18,037 bases of DNA from JARRRD01 sp037381085 (GTDB lineage: Bacteria > Nitrospirota > Thermodesulfovibrionia > Thermodesulfovibrionales > UBA6898): NCBI GenBank assembly GCA_037381085.1, contig JARRRD010000025.1, positions 1-18,037 on the forward strand. Direction: 5' to 3'. The first letter of the stretch is position 1, and every line of letters begins with the position of its first letter. Positions 12,378-18,037 of the stretch are shown one piece after another. Under the pieces are notes generated by a model. That model had not been told where the DNA came from. It searched no databases and worked only from the letters and a program-made list of their open reading frames with translations. Made by a program: the position numbers and the translations under genes.

Positions 12378-13121
12378 ATGACACGTCCACACAGGGAGAG
12401 GGAGACTCATTCCCGGAATCACCGCAGTCCTGCGATGCAAACCGGGAAGAGCCGGCGTGACCTTTCGTCCCGGCAGACAAGGCCGAAGCTCGACGTCGTG
12501 CTAAAATGTGACTCCGAAGGAAGCCTGGAAGCGGCGGAAGCGGCCATTTCCGAAATTGCCGTGCCTGAAGCGGATGTGGGCATCATCCGGAAGGGGCTGG
12601 GCGCCATTGCCGCGTCGGACGTATTCCTTGCGGAAACAACCGGCAGACTGATAGTCGGCTTTCAGGTCGACGTGCTTCCGGGGGTTGAGAAGGCGCTGAG
12701 GGAACGCAACGTAGAGGTCAGGCTCTACGATGTAATATATACGTTGACGGCCGATCTGAAGGCTGTGGCTGGAAGCATCCTCCCCCCTGTTTCAGAGGAA
12801 GAGGTCACCGGTTCCGCTAAAGTTATTGCTCTTTTCAAGGGAGGCCGGAAGGGTATCATTCCCGGGTGCGAAGTTCTGGAAGGCCACCTGGCCGTAGGTC
12901 AGCGATTTCGCATCATCTCCGCAATGGGCCCCGTTTACTCCAGCACGATAGAGTCGCTGCATATAGGCGACCATGCGGTGCAGACAGCCTCTCCGGGCCA
13001 GCATGTCGGTATCAGGATAAGAAATTTCAACCGGGTAAAGGTCGGTGATATTGTCGAGAGCTTCCGCGCGCTAAAAAAGGCCCACGGCTGGAAGCCGGCC
13101 GGAGGGGTTATACGCAAGTAG
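12378..13121 (+). CDS. Stand-alone IF-2 C-terminal (C1-C2) domain protein
   Basis: A 247-residue protein equivalent to the last two domains of translation initiation factor IF-2 but without the G domain or domain II. Residues about 37-135 match IF-2 domain C1 (KLDVVLKCDSEGSLEAAE, GIIRKGLGAIAASDVFLA, VRLYDVIYTL). Residues about 145-230 match C2, the fMet-tRNA-binding barrel (GSAKVIALF, IPGCEVLEG with C164, NFNRVKVGDIVE). The usual C2 motif YECG is replaced by QHVG (about 208-211). The first 36 residues are Arg/Ser/His-rich and unlike IF-2; they may bind RNA or be disordered. Start support: GGAG (12366-12369) eight bases before the ATG. The reading frame is intact. It may be a translation modulator, a tRNA-binding protein or a preserved partial paralogue; I cannot tell which. 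It converges on addB three bases away. Confidence 0.85.
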   Translation: MTRPHRERETHSRNHRSPAMQTGKSRRDLSSRQTRPKLDVVLKCDSEGSLEAAEAAISEIAVPEADVGIIRKGLGAIAASDVFLAETTGRLIVGFQVDVLPGVEKALRERNVEVRLYDVIYTLTADLKAVAGSILPPVSEEEVTGSAKVIALFKGGRKGIIPGCEVLEGHLAVGQRFRIISAMGPVYSSTIESLHIGDHAVQTASPGQHVGIRIRNFNRVKVGDIVESFRALKKAHGWKPAGGVIRK

Positions 13122-13124
13122 TGC

Positions 13125-15953
13125 CTACCCCGACACCCACTGGGTGCCGCAGATATAACGGAAAATGCATCCCGGACAACTGGTCTTACTGTCCACTGCC
13201 GGGCCGAAAGGGACCAGGGGGTCGGCGATCTCATTAAGCAGACCGACAGTTATCGCCTCAAGATCTTTCATGGACTCTCCGGGATCGGATCCAGCGAATA
13301 GAGGAAGTTCGATGTCCCTGCTGATTACCGATTTGCCCAGAAGGAGAAACATCGCCCCCGGGTTTTTCGCCGCATTACCCATCATCTGAGTGTACACCAT
13401 GAGATAAACAGGCAGCTGGAGGCTGCCGATGGCACGTCCCCAGGTCCCCCTGTCGGCGGGGTCCAGCCTGTCAAAATCTATCTTGAGCCGGTTCAGACTC
13501 GAACCGGTCTTGTAATCGATTATCCATAATCTGCCGCCTCTCTTTTCCACGCTGTCGACCCGGCCTTTGAGCATAAAACCGTCGAGCATACCGCTGATCT
13601 TCTTTTCACTTTCCACAATGACGAGTGCCCCCTCCCGGGCGAGGGGCAGATAGTAACCAATGAGCAGGTCCCTCAGATGCCTTCTGACCTGCATCTTGAG
13701 GAGATAGACCGCTCCGGAAAGATCGTCTCCGTATTCCAGGCCGAAAAGCCTGTCCACGAGGCTTTCCATCTCTTCAACTGCGAGGTCTTCAACTTTCAGC
13801 GGAAGACCCTTCCTTGCAGAGAAATAGGCCGAGATCGCGCCGTGCACGAACTTCCCTATATCAACCCTCTCGATCTCCCCGGAAATCCCTTCCTTCTTGT
13901 CGATCCTCAGGACATACCTGTAATAGAATTGAAGGGGACATGAGAGGTATGTATCGAGGGCGGTCGGGCTGTAAGTGAAGTGACGCAGATATTCGGCCAT
14001 TTCATCCGTTTTTCCGATCCCGGCCGGTTCGCCGTTCTTGAGCCTTACCCTGTATTGGACCGTCCTTACATATTTTCTTGTCTCCGTCGTCCTGTCCCTC
14101 TTCTGCATTTCCCAGAGAAGTTTTTCGACAAACCTCGACCTCTCTTTCTTATCGTTCTCGACGAAAAAGAGATGTACTTCCTTTGCCCCTCTGGTCAGCG
14201 TTTCAAAATAGTATGCGGCCAGCCTGTCCCTCTCCACATATGTCGGCAGCCCGAGGATACGCCGGGCCTTGAACGGGAGAAGAGAGTCTTCCTTCCTCGT
14301 ATCCGGCAAAGTTTCCTCGTTGGCGTCAAGGAGAAAGACCCTGTCGAATTTGATATTCCTCGTTTCAAGGAAGCCGAGCACCTGGAGTCCTTTCACGGGG
14401 GTTCCGTCAAATGGGGTATGACAGGTCGCTATGTACTTTCCAAAGAAGCTGAAATAACTTGCCCTTTCGGAAAAAGCCATTTCTTTCATGAGAGAGCGGG
14501 AGATGACATCGAGGGATTTGATAAAAGACTCTGCAAAGGGATGGAACAGGGGATGGAGGCGGGCTGTGCTGTTATTGTATATATATATCAGGAGTTCCGT
14601 GCAGCGAACGGCAAAATCCCTCAGATTTTCGAAGGACAGAAAATTCTCTATGGTGTTCCTGTGGATGGCCCTTAAATGTTTCCTGAGGGCGCTCACCGTC
14701 ACTTTTTCCCCGTCCGGCATACGCTCCACCATACTGCGGAGAATCTTTTCGTCCCCTTCTATTTCGGAGAGCGCCATGAAAGTCTTCGTCCTGTGCCCCG
14801 TGAGTTCATCTTCCAGCGCATGGAACATTATCCTGGTCAACTCCGCATTACCCCTGTAATATATGTTCTTTGTATATGGATGCAATATGAACCTTAAATA
14901 AGAAGGAATATAAACGCGATCGCCGTCCATCGAGTTGACAAGCTCCATCAGGCTGTTGAGAAAGCCGAAAACAGGCGTGCGCCTGAGAGGATAGCCCATG
15001 GATATGTTGTACTCCGCCTCCTTCAGGAAAGGCAGGCCCTGACGCAGTACGGGAAAAAGAGTCTCCGAAGAGGGCAGAACAACTGCCGTCCTTTCATCGC
15101 GAACAACAGCACCTTCGGCCTCCGCATCGAAAATCCGTCCCAACGCATATACCTGACCGTGGGTATCGGGGCTGCCGTAAAAACTGATCTCAGGACGGGA
15201 CGGTCCCTGTTCGCTGCGTTCGGCCTCCATGCCGAGTTGACCGATTATTTCCACCATGCCGGGACCGTCCTGAAAGAGGAAGGTGGTGTTACCGGAAGCA
15301 CCCAGTTTTGTGAAGAGGATCTTCTCTGCCCCGGTCAAGGCATGGAATCCGGCAAATATCATCCTACGGACAGACGCGGGTGTGAGGCCTTCAATCCTTT
15401 CAGCCACACTTCGGTACCTCAGAGACCTGGTCGAAAACCCTTCGCCCTCGGCATGCCGGTAGAATTCCTCATAGAAGAAAGCGAGTGACTGGAGCCTCTT
15501 GACCGACTGTTCCGGTATCGCCTCATCCGAATAGTGGCGCACCTCCTCCACGCTGCGGACGCTGACGCCTTCGATGTACAGCTCCTCGATGTCCCGGTAA
15601 ATCTTAAGGCCCAAAGGGAAAAAGCTGTCGGGCGTCATGAAGCCGGAGCCTCCGAGGGGATCCTTCAGTCTCCTGTGAATGTCATACAGAATGGAGACGG
15701 CGTCTATGGTCTCGATCCTCCTCCCCCCGATAAGTTTTTCACTCAGGTGATCGATGAATTCGTCCATCGAAAAGACCGCCGGCGGGATAAAGCTGTCGCC
15801 GATTTTCCCGGCAAGGGACTTCCTCAGAAAATGCGACGGTCTCTTGCCGGGGAAGACCACCATTTCAGCTGAATAGTCCCGGCCCGTACCTTCAAGATGG
15901 CGGATAACTTCCTCTATGAGGTCTTCTGCAGGTGATAGCAGGAGCGTCTTCAT
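13125..15953 (-). CDS. addB: AddB-like double-strand-break repair nuclease subunit
   Basis: Second subunit of an AddAB/RexAB-type helicase-nuclease that resects DNA ends for RecA. The N-terminal two thirds (about 1-640) follow the AddB inactivated-helicase scaffold: VFPGKRPSHFLRKSLA near 33-48, FAGF-type segment near 200, and the later motif VFLLDANEETLPD (539-551). No Walker A is present. The C-terminal PD-(D/E)XK nuclease (about 660-942) has H704, GRVD (D800), IIDYKTG (D813, K815) and Q846. C672 with C926-x2-C929-x5-C935 is the AddB iron-sulphur clamp. The length of 942 is on the short side for AddB. The start codon overlaps the upstream gene's stop in ATGA, so the two subunits are translationally coupled. 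No Chi-related feature can be read from the sequence. Confidence 0.88.
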   Translation of the reverse strand: MKTLLLSPAEDLIEEVIRHLEGTGRDYSAEMVVFPGKRPSHFLRKSLAGKIGDSFIPPAVFSMDEFIDHLSEKLIGGRRIETIDAVSILYDIHRRLKDPLGGSGFMTPDSFFPLGLKIYRDIEELYIEGVSVRSVEEVRHYSDEAIPEQSVKRLQSLAFFYEEFYRHAEGEGFSTRSLRYRSVAERIEGLTPASVRRMIFAGFHALTGAEKILFTKLGASGNTTFLFQDGPGMVEIIGQLGMEAERSEQGPSRPEISFYGSPDTHGQVYALGRIFDAEAEGAVVRDERTAVVLPSSETLFPVLRQGLPFLKEAEYNISMGYPLRRTPVFGFLNSLMELVNSMDGDRVYIPSYLRFILHPYTKNIYYRGNAELTRIMFHALEDELTGHRTKTFMALSEIEGDEKILRSMVERMPDGEKVTVSALRKHLRAIHRNTIENFLSFENLRDFAVRCTELLIYIYNNSTARLHPLFHPFAESFIKSLDVISRSLMKEMAFSERASYFSFFGKYIATCHTPFDGTPVKGLQVLGFLETRNIKFDRVFLLDANEETLPDTRKEDSLLPFKARRILGLPTYVERDRLAAYYFETLTRGAKEVHLFFVENDKKERSRFVEKLLWEMQKRDRTTETRKYVRTVQYRVRLKNGEPAGIGKTDEMAEYLRHFTYSPTALDTYLSCPLQFYYRYVLRIDKKEGISGEIERVDIGKFVHGAISAYFSARKGLPLKVEDLAVEEMESLVDRLFGLEYGDDLSGAVYLLKMQVRRHLRDLLIGYYLPLAREGALVIVESEKKISGMLDGFMLKGRVDSVEKRGGRLWIIDYKTGSSLNRLKIDFDRLDPADRGTWGRAIGSLQLPVYLMVYTQMMGNAAKNPGAMFLLLGKSVISRDIELPLFAGSDPGESMKDLEAITVGLLNEIADPLVPFGPAVDSKTSCPGCIFRYICGTQWVSG

Positions 15954-18037
15954 GCCAGCCTCGCGATCTCCCGCAGATCGATATAGGCTATTATGCCCTC
16001 CACTCTCTTTCCGGGATAGATACTGCCCAGTATCCGCATATAGGATCTGACCTGTGCACTGTGTTTATCACGTGCAGTCCGGTCATGACCTGTCTTATAA
16101 TCAATAACCGTCACTCTCGCCTCGTCCAGCACTACGCGGTCCATTCTGAAGAGATTGCCACCCCTGTCGGCGAATTCCTGTTCCGTCTTCACTTCCCTGC
16201 CGGCCCTCCGGATAAAGAACTCCCGCAGTTCGTCATGCTCGACCGCTGCCAGGACAACCTCTTCGATCTCTTCATCATTGTAAAGGACTCCCGTCTCTTC
16301 CCTCACCCTCTTCACTATCGCGGCAAGACGCCCCTCGAAACCGTCGGCGGCGTACTCTACAAAGGAGAACACGCGATGAATGAACTCTCCCCTCCTGCGT
16401 TCTTCGATACTTATCATTTCATCGGGTCCCGCCGGAAACTCTGTCCGTATGTGGCGGTGGCAGATCGCGAACTGTCCCGGTTTTTCCGGGGCGACGGCCT
16501 GCTTTCCTTCAGGCTTGGGAGAAGGCGGAAAGACCTGTTCTCCGAGGATGTCGAAGGGATACCCTTTCCCGGTTCCCTTCACACCTATTACGTAAAGCTC
16601 TTCTCCCGGCCTGGTAAAACCGACATACATGCTGTTCAGCCTGTTCACCTTCTCCCTGAGGACGGCGTTCCCGTAAAGCTCCTCAAAAACAGGGTCGCTT
16701 CCCATGGTCTCCTTGTTGATCTTCAGTAAACGCACGCCCTCGTCGTCCTCCTGCACGATATAATCGAAACCCCTTTTGCCTTCCTCATAAAGGAGAACGA
16801 TCACCACCGGGAACTCCAGACCTTTTGCCTTGTGGACGGTCATCACCTTCACTGCGTTTTCCCCCTTGGGGACCTCCATGTTCCATTCCTGCTCGCTGCT
16901 CTCATCGCCGGCAAAGGCAAGAAAATCCCGCAGACTGTTATGCCCCTCTCCTTCGAAGTCCTTGACCACTTCGAGTATCTTTACAAGAGCTGCCTCCTCC
17001 CCGGCGATCAGATCGAAGACAGAGAAGACGTTGAAGGCCTCGGAAACAATATCATAGAGCGGCAAATATCCCGCCGACCTGAAGAGCTCTGAAAAGTATT
17101 CGCCCCAGAGATCTTCGAAGTCATTCCGGAAGGCCTTGTAAAGAGGTCTTCTTCCCCTGTTTCTGAAGATGACCTCACTCAGCTGCCGCCTGTCTCCCCC
17201 GCCCCTGCGAAGTAACACACGTCCGAAGATCTCACCCAAAATGAATGACGCAAAGGAAAGGTCGTCCGTCGGGGAATCGAGAAAATTCAGAAGCGAAACA
17301 ATCTCCCCCGTGACCTTTCTCCTCCTTATGTCGAGGCTGCTGTACGAAATAAAGGGAATGTCCTTCTCATTAAGCCAGCCGGTGATCCTGATCGCACCTT
17401 CGTTTCTTGCCGTGAGGACGGCGATATCGCCGTAACTGTATCCGCGGCGTCCAAGCTCCTCGATGAGCTCCCCCACTTTCTTTCTCTCCGGCGGGTCTTC
17501 GTCATCTCTTTGGAGGATTACCACCTCCGAATACCCCGGACTCTCCCTGCCGTCTCTCACCTTCTGTACATAGCCTGTAAGCCCGCTTCTTTCGCCCGCA
17601 GCGTTGTACTCGTCGTTGGCGGCGACGATTTCCTTGAATATCCTCTCGTTGAACTCGAGGATCCTGTGGAGACTCCTGTAATTCGTCTCCAGTTCCCTGA
17701 TAATATGCTCTGCCGAAGGGAAGGGGTTTTCACTTTCGCACTTTTTCATTATGGTGTAGTCGGCATTGCGGAACCCGTAAATCGCCTGTTTGGTATCGCC
17801 CACGACAAAGGCGCTGCCCTTCTGGGCAAGTGAATTCTCAATGAGGGGAAAGAGGTTCCTCCACTGCACCGGCGAGGTGTCCTGGAATTCGTCTATCAGG
17901 AAATGGAAGACCGTCTCACCGATCCTGAAATAGATGTCAGGCACGATCTCGCTCCGGAGATATTCCGAGAGGTTCCGGTTGATGTCTCCGATAAAGACCT
18001 TGCCCTCCTGCCTCTTCACAGACTCGACGGTCTCGCG
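15950..18037 (-). CDS. addA: AddA-like UvrD helicase/nuclease (5' end outside window)
   Basis: C-terminal 695 residues of a UvrD-family helicase with a nuclease domain; the frame stays open to the window edge, so the Walker A region lies beyond position 18037. Visible helicase motifs: II, LIDEFQDT (near 47-54 of the fragment); III, GDTKQAIYGFR; IV, ETNYRS; V, MTVHKAKGLEFPVV (near 400); VI, MYVGFTRPGEEL, with Pro where Ala is usual after the conserved TR. The C-terminal nuclease has GEFIH, FRMDRVV, VIDYKTG (DYK) and QVRSYM, so both ATPase and nuclease functions should be active. It lies upstream of addB with an ATGA overlap; in Firmicutes the order is normally addB-addA. RecB is excluded by the partner gene, which carries a nuclease domain. 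Confidence 0.9.
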   Translation of the reverse strand, partial: RETVESVKRQEGKVFIGDINRNLSEYLRSEIVPDIYFRIGETVFHFLIDEFQDTSPVQWRNLFPLIENSLAQKGSAFVVGDTKQAIYGFRNADYTIMKKCESENPFPSAEHIIRELETNYRSLHRILEFNERIFKEIVAANDEYNAAGERSGLTGYVQKVRDGRESPGYSEVVILQRDDEDPPERKKVGELIEELGRRGYSYGDIAVLTARNEGAIRITGWLNEKDIPFISYSSLDIRRRKVTGEIVSLLNFLDSPTDDLSFASFILGEIFGRVLLRRGGGDRRQLSEVIFRNRGRRPLYKAFRNDFEDLWGEYFSELFRSAGYLPLYDIVSEAFNVFSVFDLIAGEEAALVKILEVVKDFEGEGHNSLRDFLAFAGDESSEQEWNMEVPKGENAVKVMTVHKAKGLEFPVVIVLLYEEGKRGFDYIVQEDDEGVRLLKINKETMGSDPVFEELYGNAVLREKVNRLNSMYVGFTRPGEELYVIGVKGTGKGYPFDILGEQVFPPSPKPEGKQAVAPEKPGQFAICHRHIRTEFPAGPDEMISIEERRRGEFIHRVFSFVEYAADGFEGRLAAIVKRVREETGVLYNDEEIEEVVLAAVEHDELREFFIRRAGREVKTEQEFADRGGNLFRMDRVVLDEARVTVIDYKTGHDRTARDKHSAQVRSYMRILGSIYPGKRVEGIIAYIDLREIARLA

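Noticed and set aside
13980..14675. 231-residue plus-strand ORF
   Set aside because: Antisense shadow of addB with no start signal and no recognisable domain.
15932..16729. 265-residue plus-strand ORF
   Set aside because: Antisense shadow of the addA/addB junction; the minus frame carries clear helicase and nuclease motifs.

Overview
The window looks like chromosomal core genome of a Gram-negative bacterium of moderate GC content. An Lpt lipopolysaccharide-export module shows an outer membrane. The combination lptC-lptA-lptB-rpoN-hpf-rapZ, a DUF512 radical-SAM protein, a two-CW small protein and an AddAB-type recombination nuclease best fits Nitrospirota or a related deep Gram-negative group. 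That placement is inference from gene content, not from a marker phylogeny.

Positions 1-8509 are one dense, co-directional (+) block: a CDP-alcohol phosphatidyltransferase (phospholipid synthesis), a PDZ/radical-SAM/DUF512 protein, shikimate dehydrogenase, then lptC-lptA-lptB (LPS transport), rpoN (sigma-54), a long-form ribosome hibernation factor, rapZ and a NifS-like cysteine desulfurase. Most junctions overlap or abut. The only real gap before rpoN, between aroE and lptC, carries a near-perfect -24/-12 sigma-54 promoter with a sigma-70-like promoter superimposed on it. The lptCAB-rpoN-hpf-rapZ operon may therefore be transcribed by the sigma factor it encodes.

Positions 8510-10701 hold a membrane-anchored TPR protein (-), a 59-residue small protein (+) with an excellent ribosome binding site, and a response regulator (-) made of receiver, coiled coil and a Cys-rich C-terminus with no DNA-binding domain.

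Positions 10702-12377 hold a cytoplasmic YceI-family protein, a 490-base gene-free stretch containing three palindromic elements, a tRNA-Thr(CGT) gene with encoded CCA, and a 99-residue two-CW protein (-).

Positions 12378-18037 hold the most unusual gene: a free-standing protein equivalent to domains C1 and C2 of initiation factor IF-2, without the GTPase, preceded by a leader with two hairpins. It converges, three bases apart, on an addA-addB-type pair (-). That pair combines a UvrD-like helicase/nuclease, cut by the window end, with an AddB-like nuclease that keeps its iron-sulphur cysteines and PD-(D/E)XK motif but has no Walker A. I see no CRISPR array, insertion sequence, prophage or clear defence island.
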